From Lunularia cruciata (Eukaryota > Streptophyta > Marchantiopsida > Lunulariales > Lunulariaceae), in contig OX419760.1 in assembly GCA_948567375.1 (NCBI GenBank), forward strand, positions 24,428,001-24,492,000: 64,000 nt of DNA. The letters run 5' to 3'. How positions within the stretch are numbered: position 1 is the first letter of the stretch; every line of letters begins with the position of its first letter. Made by a program: the position numbers and the translations under genes. Of the stretch, positions 10,181 to 21,980 are shown piece by piece. The notes beneath the pieces were generated by a model, which was given only the letters and a program-made list of their open reading frames with translations, was not told where the DNA came from and did no database searches.

Positions 10181-12631
10181 TTCTTGTCCCTCAATGGTCT
10201 AGTTTCAACCCGCTTGGTAAGATAATCAGTAACTACCACAATATACCAATTGTTCCTTGGGGTTCTATTGAGAGGACCTACAAAATCAATTTCCCACTTC
10301 TCAAAAGGTCCTAGCAATGGAATTGATCTAAGTGGTGGAGTGGAAGTAGATTTCCTAGCAAAAGCTTGACAAACATGACAAGTGTTGCAATAATCAAGAC
10401 AATCCTTGAAAATCCCTCTCCAATGGTAACCTACATCTAGAATCTTGAAAGTAGTCACCTTTCCTGCAAAGTGTCCTCCACACAATAGACCTTCATGAAA
10501 CTCCTTTATAAGTAGGATAGACTCTTCCTTACCCACTGCTCTTTGAAGTAGACCATCTGCTCCTTGGTGAAAAATAATATCCTCCACCATTGTGTAAGGT
10601 CTTGATCTTTCTGCAAGGGCCATCCTCTCCCTACCATGCATCCCTTCCGGATAGTTACCTCTTGTCACAAAATCCACAATCTCCTTGTACTCCATTGGAA
10701 CCTCTTGAGTGACTGAGATTGTCATGAGCTCCTCATTAGGGAAGGAATCATTCATTGGCTCATCTCCATATTGATCATAGGCTCTAGATAACAAATCAAC
10801 ATTTGCATGTTTCTTTCCTGGCCTATCCTCAATGGTGTAGTCATACTTAGACAAGAGAATCATCCATCTTGCTAGTCTCCCTTCAACATTAGGCTTGTTG
10901 AAGATGTACTTCAAAGCCTTGTGATCCGTGACAATGGTGGCTTTCCCTCCCATCAAGTAGTGTCTAAACTTCTTGAGACCAAAGGTCACTGCCAACCCTT
11001 CTCTCTCCGTGATAGAGTAGTTTTTTTCTCTTGAAACCATCTGCCTACTAGCATAAGATATTGGATGATCATGCCCATCTTGGTCTAATTGACTAAGAGT
11101 GCATCCTATAGCTACATTAGAAGCATCAATGTAGAGGATGAAAGGCTTACTCCAATTAGGTTTAGCAAGAATTGGAGCTACAACAAGTGATTGCTTGAGC
11201 TCCGCAAAAGCTTTGAGAGCTTCTTTGTCATCCAAAATTACCATATAATCTACACCCTTCTTCATGTAGATGATCAATGCATAAGCCTTGTTGCAAAATG
11301 AGAAGATGAACCTCCTATAGTATCCAACCATCCCTAAGAATTGGCATAACTTTGTCACGCTTGAACGGAATAGAAGGTCTCAGACTTTCCTCACCTTCTC
11401 AAGATCAACTACTATTCCATCCTTGGAGATGATGTGCCCCAAAAGTAGACCTTCTTCACATCCAAAAATGCACTTCTTTGGGTTGGGTGATGTATTCGCC
11501 TCATCCAAGCGTTGCAAGACCTTGATTAGGTGCTCAAGCTGCTCCTCCTTGCTCTCATAGATACAAAAGTCATCAATGAAGTCTCTCACAAATTTCCCAA
11601 TGAAAAGTTCAAATACCTTGTTCATGAACCATTGGAATGTGGCTGGAGCATTGCAAAGCCCAAAAGGCATGACCTTGAAAGCATAAGTTCCCCAAGGTGT
11701 GGTGAATGTGGTGAGTTGTTAATGCTCACGATAATCTTGATTTTGTTATATCTATTATAACCATCTCCAAAACTGTACCTCTCATGACCTGCAACCTCCT
11801 CCAAGATCTCATCAATGAATGGAAATGGGTAGTAGTCCTTCTTGGTAACCATATTAAGCTTCTTGAAATCCACACATACTTGAAGCTTATCGTTCTTTTT
11901 CTTCACCATGACAATTGGAGACACCCATTCTGAATTCTCCACCTCAAAGATAAATCTGGCCTCCTTGGCATATCGATCTCTTCCTTCACAACCAAAGATA
12001 TTGGTGGGCTAATGCGACATTGCTTTTGGCAGATTGGTCTTGCATGTGACTCCACCTCTATCTTGTGCTCCTCTAAGGTGACTTCCTTCAAATCCTTGTA
12101 ACTGAAAGCAAACACATGGATGAACTTGCGGAAAATCTCCTCAAATCTCACCTTCTCCTCCTTGGTAACATTTGGGCCATACTTGAGGGTAGCTAACCTT
12201 CTCTCTACCTCCTCAAATGTCAATGGTGATTTATCTAGGTCCTTCAAAACCTCTAGCTTAGGTGCAAAATCTATAGCACACAAGGAATACACATCTGAAT
12301 CCAATTCATATTCATCTTCCTCCGTGGAAGTCTCCTCCTCCATGCTTGTGTCCACACCTGATGCTCCTTCTTCACAATCTGATTCCTAATAATCAGAAGA
12401 TGTTGTATCTAAATGTGAAGTGTTGGTGGTGTTAGTCATAGGAACTATGACTCTATGGTTTGATGGTCCAATCCTCAAGTACCCTTTGTGTCATCTATCA
12501 GTTGTGCGTGCTACTCTCAACCATTGCCTCCTAAGAAGTAAGTCATAGCTTGAATCCTTCAAGACTTGGAAAGTCATGAGATTTTGAACTCTCATAATTG
12601 AAACTACCACCTTATCCATCACCCTTACTAG
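10181..12631 (-). pseudogene. A2 pol: RT, RNase H, integrase N-terminus (broken)
   Basis: The same domains as A1 pol. RT is seen in 11380-11942 (FIDDF retained), and RNase H with the HHCC part of integrase in 10156-11358 (YIDAS, TDHKAL, CNTCHVC). Frameshifts near 11365 and 11720, and a deletion near 11970 in the RT N-terminal region, break it into pieces. The linker frame 11903-12355 starts MDTSMEEETSTEED, preceded by the same TAG that A1 has (TATTAGGAATCA). The downstream remainder is 7608-7824, beyond the insert. Confidence 0.88.
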
Positions 12632-14243
12632 TCAAACTTGTTGCTTGTTTGTCATGCTCACCACAAATGTCGAAGGTCTTGAGTGTATCATACCCAACTT
12701 CTTCATCAACCTTTTTGACATGGCATTCATTGCTGATCCTCCGTCAACAAGTTCATCCTTGCTGTTGTGACCATTCACTCTCACATCAATCTTGGAGGCA
12801 TATTCACAAGCCTCCCATGGTGCTGGCTTGGCATCTACCACCCCCATTGATATTGGAGTTTTTGCCTTCTTCTTCCTCTTGCTCCTTGTAGCACTCAAAC
12901 CACCTCTAAGCTCCTTTCTCAAGGTAGGGTTCAAAGCAATCAATTGGCCCACTGTGATGTTATCCTTGTGACTACAAACATCCTTCAACACATTGTAGTT
13001 CCATTGTTGCATTGAAATCAAGAAATCTTCCATCCCCAACTTCTTCCTTGGAGTCTTTATTGCTGATGGTGTTGAGGTGTGAGTGCTCCTAGAAGACATA
13101 GGAGTATCCTTGCTTGGAGTAAATCCTTAAGAAGAGTGAACATCCTCTACGAAACAAACACTCTTCTTCTCTTGTGCCAAAAGCTCCAAATTAAGACCCT
13201 TGGAGTTTGAGCACTCTCCCTTCTCATACTTGCTCTCAACCACATCCTTGGATGCTATACCCTTACCTTTTTTTGGATTAGGAGCCACTTGGGTTTCACT
13301 ACCTCCCTCTTTCCCTCTATTGGCTGCCTCATAACCCCTTCCTCCATGGTACGTGGAATCTGGGCAATTCCTTTGGATATGGCCTCTTCCTCCATAACCA
13401 AAACAATTTCTTTCATTGAAATTGTTGGCTGGTTGGCCTCCTCTATATAGATTGTTTCCATAACTCCTAGGCCCTCTCCCTACATTCTGATCCACCTCTC
13501 TCTTCTCCCATAGTTGTACCACATTGATCTTGAGATATGCAAGTTGTTATGTGGTGGTTTGAAGTGGATCCTTTGATGGAGGTGCTAGAACTAGAGAAAC
13601 TACTATTTGTGGTGCAACCCTTGCCACAAAAGTATCAAAAGTTCCACCATACTTGTAGCCTTGAGGAGGATGAAAAACCTCTTTCACCACCAAATCACTC
13701 TCATCCCCTTCCAAACTCTCCTCCATACAAATTGTAATCTTGATAGCTTCAACCTTGGAAGAAGGTTTCTCATATCTCACCTTGCTTCTAATTTGTGGTC
13801 TCAATCCTCCCACAAAATTTTTGGTGAGTATGGCCCCTATACCAATCATTGTAGTCTCCATATCATCCCCACCCTTCCTCAACTGCAAAATCTGGGCTCT
13901 AACTTTTCCACTCCTTCCACATAGACTTTCACTTTCTCTCCATCCCCCTATTTGAGAAAGGTAACTTCACTCATCAATCTCTCATACTCTCATCTGGGAG
14001 AAAATTCTCAATGAGTGTTGAAGTCAAACTCTCCCAAGACTCTTCTTCCCCATCTCTCCTCTTTTTTTTTTGGTATTCTAACTCATACCATGTAAGTGCT
14101 GCATCCTCAAAAAAATCTAGAAATAATGAGGCCCACTCATTCTTCCTCCTCTCATTGTTTCCTATGCAAGCTCTCTTGAAGTCTCTCAAAAAGGCCTCCA
14201 CATCTTCTCCATCCTTGCCAAAGAAAACCGGAAGTTTCCCTAT
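12632..14243 (-). pseudogene. A2 gag-protease (broken)
   Basis: Homologous to A1 gag. The start ATG has become ATA at 14241-14243. The capsid region is at 13547-14201 and the zinc knuckle at about 13380 reads CFGYGGRGHIQRNC, with its second Cys changed to Tyr. The protease motif is LVDGGSAMNAM in 12632-13099. Where A1 has stops, A2 keeps Trp (EEESWESL, KPAPWEAC). The frame ends at TGA 12632-12634 followed by CTA, then continues in the same frame into pol. Confidence 0.87.
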
Positions 14244-14474
14244 CTTAACCCCTCACTATCTTTCTTTTCTCTCAATTTTTTTTCTTTTTCTTTTTTCTTT
14301 TCTCTCACTCTATAACTAATAGAGTATATACAAGACTAACACAATCTGAGAATAATCCACTCTAGGGAACACAAAAGGTTCAGGTTGCTCCAAGATTTCT
14401 ATAGCAACATCAAATCCTAGAGTGTATATTAATCTAACTCTCATGGATAGTTTATCCATAAGTTGAAAGATTAG

Positions 14475-14995
14475 AACTAGCTGATGAAGGTGGTAGTATT
14501 TCTATAGTTGTACTAAGACTCTCTCCAAGATCCTTCACCAAAGTCTCCAAAATTGCTTTTACTCCACTACACTCATGTCCTTTTGGAAGTCCTTCCACTC
14601 CACAAACCTCACATAACTCCTTGGTGAAGAAGGTCCAACATGCAAACCCAAGTCAAGTAAGCCTCTCCTTTCTCTCAATCTTTTGCTCTCAAAAGTTAAT
14701 GGACATGAACTTGCCTTATGTCCCTTCTCTCCACATAAAAAGCACTTAGACTCACTCTTTCCTCCAAGTGGTGTAGGTTTTTGGATCCTCTCAACTCTCT
14801 CTTCAAATTCTATTCTAAACTCTCTTCTCCTCAAATCTACCCCTATAATCACCTCAAACCCTTGGGGAACCTTGCATAACCTTAATTTCCAATCTTGGTG
14901 ACCCTCCATTTTCCCAAGATGAGTCTAAACACTCAAACATGCTTTTTGTTGCCCTCACACTCCTCATGCATGAAATCTAAAATATGCAGAATTGA
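14475..14995 (-). pseudogene. A2 ORF0 (broken)
   Basis: This copy of the accessory ORF keeps the CFLCGEKGHKASSC knuckle and GLHVGPSSPR. A short deletion after that shifts the frame, so the second Cys/His cluster is out of frame. The normal terminal SSQD-stop is also lost to a small deletion near 14473. Confidence 0.7.
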
Positions 14996-15816
14996 CTCTT
15001 CCTCATAATGTTAGTCAAATTTCACAACTGGTATTTCACAATCCACTGAAATTTTTCACACTTGATCAAAACTCTAGGAAATTGATTCCTGAAAAATTGT
15101 AGATCTTTTCATTGAGCCATTTGTCCTAGGCACCTTTCTATTCAGCACACATATTTCAGATTTGGTCTGAAAACCACCCCCTTCACTTTAAAAACTTATA
15201 ACTCTCTGCTCAAGAATAATCTATGTTTAATTTTGGTGTCAATAGGTAGGATAAAATGCACTAAATTTTCTTGGCAAGATTCACCACAATCCATTGAAAA
15301 TTGAAGAAATGGCAGACTTTGTACAATTTTGCAAAGAGCATGCACTTGCGGGAGTAGTTTACCCTATCAACTTTCAAAAATTCTAGCCCAGTGCGCATAG
15401 CAGCTCTCACAATAATTTCAAGTGTGATAACTGAAAGATAACCCAAGCTATCATGTGAAGAAATTTCAAGTCCAGATCCCAAACTTGAGATTTTGCCCAA
15501 AATCAACTTAATCCCCAAAATTCGCAATCCACCTCACACAATCTCTCCAAATCCTCTCAAGTGTACAAGATGTACAAAATCACCTCAAGGACATCATAAT
15601 GAAATATAGGGTATAAAAATGGGTCCAAATTCTCTAACATAAGTTCAGCCCTCTCCTCCCTTAAAGTTCTCTCCAAGTGAGCTCTCGTAGCCTCCTTCTG
15701 TCTAATATAGAATTGAACGCAAAACATTATCTTTCGTTTTAGAGAGGTCCCGGCAATGGAACCAAAAATGTGAGCCGGCTTGTCTTTCACTCAGGATGAA
15801 CCTCTGATGGCTATTA

Positions 15817-16416
15817 TGGTAGCGCATCCCGTACTAAGAAGGCAAGGAACCCCAACTCCATCATACTCCTCCAAGGCTAACACTCCAAGACTCAAGACAT
15901 TGCTCACTAGAGAACTCAATGAGAGAGAGATAGTTGCAAATGAAAGGATGATGAGTACCCCCTCACTCCTTGTTTATATACTTGTGAAATAGTTATGCAC
16001 CAAAGTTACTAATTACCACAGTAACTCAAGTTACTAAACTAAAAGTCAAGTAACATCAAAAAGTAGAAAGGAATATCCATTCACATGGGCATATTTCATT
16101 AGCATGTGATCTTATCTTGACCTTATAGAAGAATCCAAAACAAAAAGGCTTGCAAGCCCAAGAGTTTTCAACTTTTTCCTCAAAGCCAAACACCTAGGAA
16201 TAACACCAAGTTAACACACTAGAATCCAAAATAGTGGTGCTCATCTTTTCCACTTCCTCTAAAGTAAAGTCCCCTCTATCTTAGGTATGACTAACTTTAG
16301 CTAATCATGACTAATGTAGAACCGTCCTTTATCTCTATATAAATAATATCTCTCAAGTACTTGTAATACCAAGCTAAATATCACAATACCACACACATGC
16401 AAAAATGGGTGTTACA
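15817..16416 (-). repeat. A2 5' LTR
   Basis: Starts TGTAACACCC at 16416 (minus strand) and ends GCTACCA at 15817, about 600 bp. It is shorter than the A1 LTR because about 45-50 bp is deleted near 16118 (the CCAACCACTAAGTCAAGG part). The TATATAA box at about 15968-15980 is retained. Confidence 0.82.
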
Positions 16417-18004
16417 ATTTTGGCCACCCATCAATGGTCTTTGTTGAGGAGTATTATTGTTATACTCCCTTGGTCCATACCTTGGATCTTGATATGATGT
16501 GCTCGCCTGAGGCTATACTTCTTGAGTCTGGTACACTACCTCCTCTTCCTCACTTTGGTCCTATCCTGGAACCCAATCAATTTGTTGCTTTGGAAATGCA
16601 TTATGAGTTAAACACTTCATGTTGGCATGGCTTGATTTGCCATACGTAGTGCACCATACATTGCATCTGCCAAATGAAGCAAGTTTCCTTTGGTCCTTTG
16701 CTCCAATCATTTGGATCTTAAAATCAACAAACTCTTTTATAAGAATCTCCAACTTATTGTTGGTCTTATTTACACTTTTTGTTGGGGGTGTCAATGGTTT
16801 CTTTTCTCTACGTCTTTGTATTATTCTTCAAAATCTGAAGAAGAATTGCAAGACATGGAGGATTCTTCCAAAGAAGAGGAGGTACTGCAAGAAGCTCTCG
16901 TCTTGGCTTCTTGCCTTTCTTCTCTTGATTTTGTCTGTTGCCAAAAGAATGAGAGTGTGCGACCTCATTTTGGGCAACATGCTTGAGTACTTTATCTAGA
17001 GAAGTTACATTCCTCTCCTTGGCAAAGATTTGAGTCTCTGGTGACAATCCTCTAAGGAACTTGGTGATGGCTTGGGCATCAGAGTAACCCACCACCCCAA
17101 ATTGCTTTGAAACTTGGTTCAATAGGGCCATGAACCACTCAAAATAGTCTCTCAACTTCTCCTTCTTTCCTTGGTCCAAATCATTGAGTGCTGCAAAGGC
17201 ACTCCTATCATAGTTAACTTCTTGGAATTGCCCCATGAATTTTTTCTCAAGTCAGCCCAATCAGTTGGTATGAACCCCTTCTAGGTTATATGGGTGTACC
17301 AACTCCAAGCTTTCTTTTGGAGTAGGCTTGGAAAAATGCGCAGCCAATCAGCAGAGTCATGCTCCTTATTAGCAAAGGAGATGACTTTGAATTCTTCAAT
17401 GAATTCATCAAGGTCTTCATCTTGATCCATCCCCTTCTACTTTTGATAGGCATGTTGGGTAACAAGTAACAAAGTCAGTTTGTAACTTTAGGAGATAGGC
17501 TGCAGTAATGTGTGTGGTTTGATGGACCCAAGGTACTGGCTGGTGATTGTTTGTCAAAATCAGCCCAAGGGTTCACCAAGTTCAAAGTGGGATCTTTGTT
17601 GACAATTGCTCTTCTATTGGTAAGTTGACTTCAAGCCAAGTCGGAGACAAAGGTTCAATATCTTTAGATGGCTCTTCAAGATCCCTTTGAACAAGTCAAG
17701 GAATCATATGGAGAAGGTATTGACACTCTTCTTCCATCAGAAATTGTTTTTTCTTCTCACAAATAAATTCTTGAATGAAACTAGCTCCCTTGACAACTCT
17801 TGAGGAAGTTGGTGTAATGGGTCGTAGTGAAAATGTTTGTTTGCTTGTGTCTTTCTTCCTCTGGGGAATTGGAGATGCAAAGTAGCCTCGCCACCCAATC
17901 TCTTGTTTCTTTTGCTCAAGGTTTTTCAAGAATTCTTGAACTACATGAAGAAGTTGCAAATCCAATGCCTCCTTCTCAACTTTGTCAAAGGTAAATTGGC
18001 TCAT
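16417..18004 (-). pseudogene. B1 gag (truncated)
   Basis: Gag remnant starting MSQFTFDKVEKEALDLQ at 18004. The capsid-like segment is in 16808-17236 (FAALNDLDQGKKEKLRDYFE, then SPETQIFAKERNVTS). A degenerate zinc knuckle in 16561-16794 reads CTTYGKSSHANMKC. Several frameshifts separate the pieces. Counterparts in B2 are at about 28500-30150. The A2 LTR interrupts it just before the position equal to 30150 in B2. Confidence 0.78.
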
Positions 18005-18130
18005 CTACCGTTTTTCTTCATGGTGCAAAGTTCACTTATGAACTCTCTCTTCCCGTTGTTCTCTCAATGCAAACATTCATAATGACCCAGTTTCAAATTT
18101 GGCTTTGTATTCTTCCATTCTTGAGATTTG

Positions 18131-18150
18131 TATCCCTGGCAGCGGTGCCA
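18131..18150 (-). other. B1 primer-binding site
   Basis: The minus strand reads TGGCACCGCTGCCAGGGATA eight bases inside the LTR end. This matches the TGGCRCCGYTGCCGGGG type of site known from plant Tat/Ogre-like Gypsy elements. B2 has the same site at 28361. Confidence 0.75.
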
Positions 18151-18157
18151 AAAATCA

Positions 18158-21100
18158 TATGACAACCCGACAAGTATCACTTTTGTGGTAATCAGTAAGT
18201 AAAGTTTGTTCCCATAGATATACGAGTAAAAAATGGTCAAATACAAAGAAAATAGTAACAATTAGTTCTTCTTGGTTGCATGTTTAATCTCTCAGGTAGA
18301 AACTACACCCAAGAGAATAACAAGTACTAATTTGCAATCTCGTCACAAATTAACAACACTTATAATCACAACTCATCAAATCTTTCCAAACAATCTCAAT
18401 TGTGATGATTTTGATCCTTCCTGAAGAACACTACTTCACTATGAAACAATTTCACCTCAGAATTGTGTTCCACCCCTCCACTGAACGCATAACTTCCTCT
18501 ATCAAATTTTTTTGCATCAACCCCGTGCTGCACTCACCAATGCAAAATACTACCAACACTACAATTCCTCTTAGATCTGTCCAGGCATTTTTTTGATTGC
18601 TATCCACTTAGGATCAAACACACAATGAAATCAAAAATGTGGAATTGAACATACAACAAAGCTTACTAAATTTCACTTTGAACTTTTCCAAACAGTCACA
18701 AACACACACATAGGATTGATACTCAAAATTAAGCTGAAACAATGAGCATTGAGTTATAACACTTTGCTTTACTCAACTTCAAAAACAAAAATATCAAACA
18801 ACAATACATTGCAGATTCCTCCTTGAAGTAGACATGGCACTTCAATAGTTACTAACTAATATACCATTCCCTAACAATCTTTAGATCCAAAATGGCAACC
18901 CACTCTTTGTATGTGTTGATCCAAATCTCAAATTGGTTATGAATCCAATCCAAAGTCTACCTCTTCATCTTCTACACCTAATATAACTTCCTTAGCTTCT
19001 TTTACTTTGGCTATATCAATCTCTACATCTTTTTTAATTTCTCTAATCTATTCATCTTGCATTGCAATTGAACTCATGGGCATTCTTTTTACCTTCTTAT
19101 CTTCCAACCCATTTACTCCTATTTGCTCAGATAACTCCTCCAAAGACAATAGTACTCCCACTTCTCTTACTTTGCCTTGGGTTCCTACCATCACACTACT
19201 CTGAATCTGCTCTAACTTTAACTAAATCTAATATGAGACAATATTGTCTTCTACTTCAATAATTATCCTATCTACTCGATCTTTGAGGCAAATCAAAAGA
19301 TTGTTCAGATCTATATCCTTCACCTTCCTCTTTCAAGCTTCATGCACCAACAACTTCAACTCATGCAAGTGTACTTCTTCTACCTTTACCTTGGCTTCAG
19401 CTTTAAGCATCATGTTGAGCTTCTCTATTACTCTTCTTACTTGCTCCGATGTATGATTTGAGCTCTCTCAACTTGCAACTCTTCACAATAAATCTTCAAT
19501 GCTTCCTTCTCCGCCATATATTGGGCAAGTTGAGCTTCTATGTTAATGACCAGTCCTCACAATCACTCTTCTTCTTTATTCCTCCCTGCTAACTCACATT
19601 GCTAGGCTTCATCCTTCTACGTTGCCCTTGACTTCAAACTCTCCAACTCCTGCTCCATCACCACAACAATTGTCTTTAAATGTATAAACTTGATGCATGC
19701 TTCATCAAAATCTCCGTTCAACTTCTCCCAAACTATCTTCTATGTACTCAGCTCTTCAGCTTGCCTCTCAAGCTCACCTCCTTGCTTCTTGAATGCTCTT
19801 GTAGGTCCTTAAATCTCTTCTGTTGAAGGACTTTGTCAACCCAAAGCTCTTCAACTTGCTTCTTGCCTTTGATTACCTTCTCCTTCAACTACACAATCTA
19901 TTCACTCAAATACTTCCCCACCTGCAATTCATCCTTTGCCTCCAAATGATCCTTCTTCAGCTTTTACTTCTTCTTCTTCAACACCACCAGCAAGGGATAG
20001 GTGATCTTAGATAAGTACACTTCTTCTCCAAAAGCCTCTTCTTCTTCTTAGTCTTTGCCTTCTTCTATTTCTTGCGTTGGTGCTTATTTGACCAGCGCCT
20101 TACTTTGAAGTCTTGATCTTTGTACCTCCTCCTTCAAAGTAGATGAAGAAGATGATGAAAGCTATCATGTTCTTCATCTACTTTAGGTGCTTTGCACGGC
20201 CCTACAACTTTAGTCTGCACCCTCTTCTTTGATGTTGCTCCTCTCTGGATCACCAACTTCATCTCTTCTCCTCTCTATTCTTCTATCTCCACCGTAGGCA
20301 ACTCCAAACATGGAATGTCTCCTCCTTCCATGCAATTGATTGTTTCATGGAACTCCCAATCATCCTCCTTGGTTACTTCCTCCAATGGCTACTGCACCTC
20401 AGGTTCTCCGTCACTCCCACTACTTGATTACTCACTCTATAGTGTGAGTTCCACGTCTTCTTTTGCCGAGTCCTTTAACTTGTACTTGGCTTCTCCTTCC
20501 GATTCTTCTTCCAATGATTGGTCTCTCAAGATGACCTTGTGCCTTGGCTCCAACCTTCTTGTTTTGCATGGGTGTAATGGGGACAACATCTCCTCTTGTC
20601 AACTTTGCTTCTTTGTCTTTGGGATCTTAACCTCCACTCTCTTTTGTTGTCCCGTCTTGGCAAAGTGATTGTTGCTACTTTGGATTTGGTGGATGTACTA
20701 TTGCTCTTCTACATTTGCTTCTCTTCTCACGTTTGGGTGGAAATGTGACACCATCTTTGCTCTCTCTTTTGCACTCAACAAGTTCAGCCACAGGTAAAAC
20801 TGGACTGCAAATGGCACTAGGTAGTGTAATGGCAATCTATCTTGCCAATTCCAGACCATCTACCTCATTCATTAGTGAAAACACTTTGCCTGATTCATTG
20901 GTTCTTCTACAAACATCTTGTGAAAAAATACAACCTGGTGCTTCAATACATATGTGGTTTGCTCTGGCTTGAAGATTAGCATCATCACCCCAACAATACT
21001 TTGCCTTATCGGGTCTCAATATGCATCTACTTTATACCCGTTCTTCATACATAGAGCACTAAAGGAATTTTGGATTCTTGCAGTCTCCTTTGTAGTCTCT

Positions 21101-21980
21101 CCCTTCTTGAGGAATGTAGCTCCAATTTCCTCACCAGCCTCTCTCCCCCATGACTAGTCTCCAATCCAACTCTATCCATTGAGCCGGATTGCCTCTTTTC
21201 CCTTCTTCCTCTGGACCCTCCTCATAATCACTGGTAGCTACTTCTACCATGAAACCTTAAAGACTCAAGTTCCAGTTCTAGGCCAGAAAGTGATTCAAAG
21301 TCTACTCAAGACTTCAATCTTGGCTATGACATCCAACCTCTGAATTGCAAGATTTCTCATTGCAAGTGAGGGACTCTTCTTCCCGCCCCTCATTGGCATC
21401 ATGCAATCTCTCACTCTTCATTTCTGAAAGATAGTTCTACTATCTCATGGATGCAAATTCCTCACTCCCTCAAGATTCTTAAACATTAAACTTTTGGCTT
21501 TCTTTGTAACAAGCACTCCTTTGGGATGACCACTTAGTGGCTTAGGATACTTGCATGACATTTTGAAGCCCCCTCAACAAAGTGTCAATTTTATAGTTCT
21601 TTGCTGCATGGTCATTACTCAATCACTCTTCACTTGATAATCACACATTTTGCATGCATTCCTCCTATCACTATCAATTTTATCCTACTCATGCCTTAGC
21701 TATTTTCTTGCTTGTACATTCTTGGCTAGCAAACCTGAAGGAAAGTTGTTACTTTTTCTGCACATTGGGTTGATCACCCCGAGGTAAAGTTTCCTTACTT
21801 AGGGTTTCTCTAGTGACAAGTCCAATCTGAGTTCTTCTTTTCTTGACATGAAGTAAACTACTTTGGGTTCAACCCAAAGACACAATTTTCCTTCTTTTTG
21901 TCACCATTTGGGTTCAATCCAACTTTGACTATACAGCTCTTCTTCAAAATATAACAAAACCAAAACATGTGGGTACCACA
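18158..21980 (-). repeat. B1 5' LTR (3.8 kb)
   Basis: The LTR begins TGTGGTACCCACAT at 21980 (minus strand) and ends ...GGTTGTCATA at 18158, beside TGATTTTTGGCACC. Its length (3823 bp) agrees with the solo LTR at 37481-41338 (3858 bp). It carries antisense-looking pyrimidine-rich sequence because its coding-like content reads on the minus strand. Confidence 0.82.
18970..21160 (-). pseudogene. Protein-coding remnant inside the B1 LTR
   Basis: Minus-strand frames match those in the other B LTRs. One piece (20837-21019) contains KAKYCWGDDANLQAR, matching KAKHHWGDDGTLQAR at about 38450 in the solo LTR. Another (about 20715-20860) reads VPFAVQFYLWLNLLSAKER, matching IPFATHFYFGLNLLSKEER in the B2 3' LTR (about 35630). 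An acidic/basic linker and a helical region follow. Frameshifts and stops are frequent. Function unknown; conservation across LTR copies shows the ORF belonged to the family. Confidence 0.6.

Larger units (their letters stand above)
7608..16416 (-). mobile_element. Family A Gypsy element copy 2 (A2), interrupted
   Basis: Minus-strand element: 5' LTR (15817-16416), ORF0 (about 14475-14995), gag-protease (12632-14243), pol (10181-12631) and an integrase fragment (7608-7824). A 2.36-kb foreign insert splits the integrase region at 7825-10180. A1 interrupts the same region at 7607/7608, so the A2 integrase C-terminus and 3' LTR should lie left of the window. The right LTR terminus (16416) abuts family-B gag sequence, so A2 inserted into B1. 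Confidence 0.85.
16417..21980 (-). mobile_element. Family B Gypsy element copy 1 (B1), partial
   Basis: Minus-strand 5' end of a family-B element: long 5' LTR (18158-21980), PBS (18131-18150) and gag (16417-18004). Gag is cut off by the A2 insertion at 16416/16417. The right terminus (TGTGGTACCCAC at 21980, minus strand) abuts plus-strand B LTR sequence, so B1 inserted into the 5' LTR of B2. The rest of B1 should lie left of the window. Confidence 0.82.

Noticed and set aside
1-16416. A1 and A2 as a tandem array sharing the middle LTR
   Set aside because: The 7607/7608 junction is exactly an LTR terminus against the middle of integrase. Simple nesting of A1 in A2 explains this without an extra deletion. 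Left-flanking sequence would decide.
19007-20668. Several plus-strand frames rich in Ser/Leu/Thr
   Set aside because: These are antisense shadows of the minus-strand LTR-resident ORF of B1.
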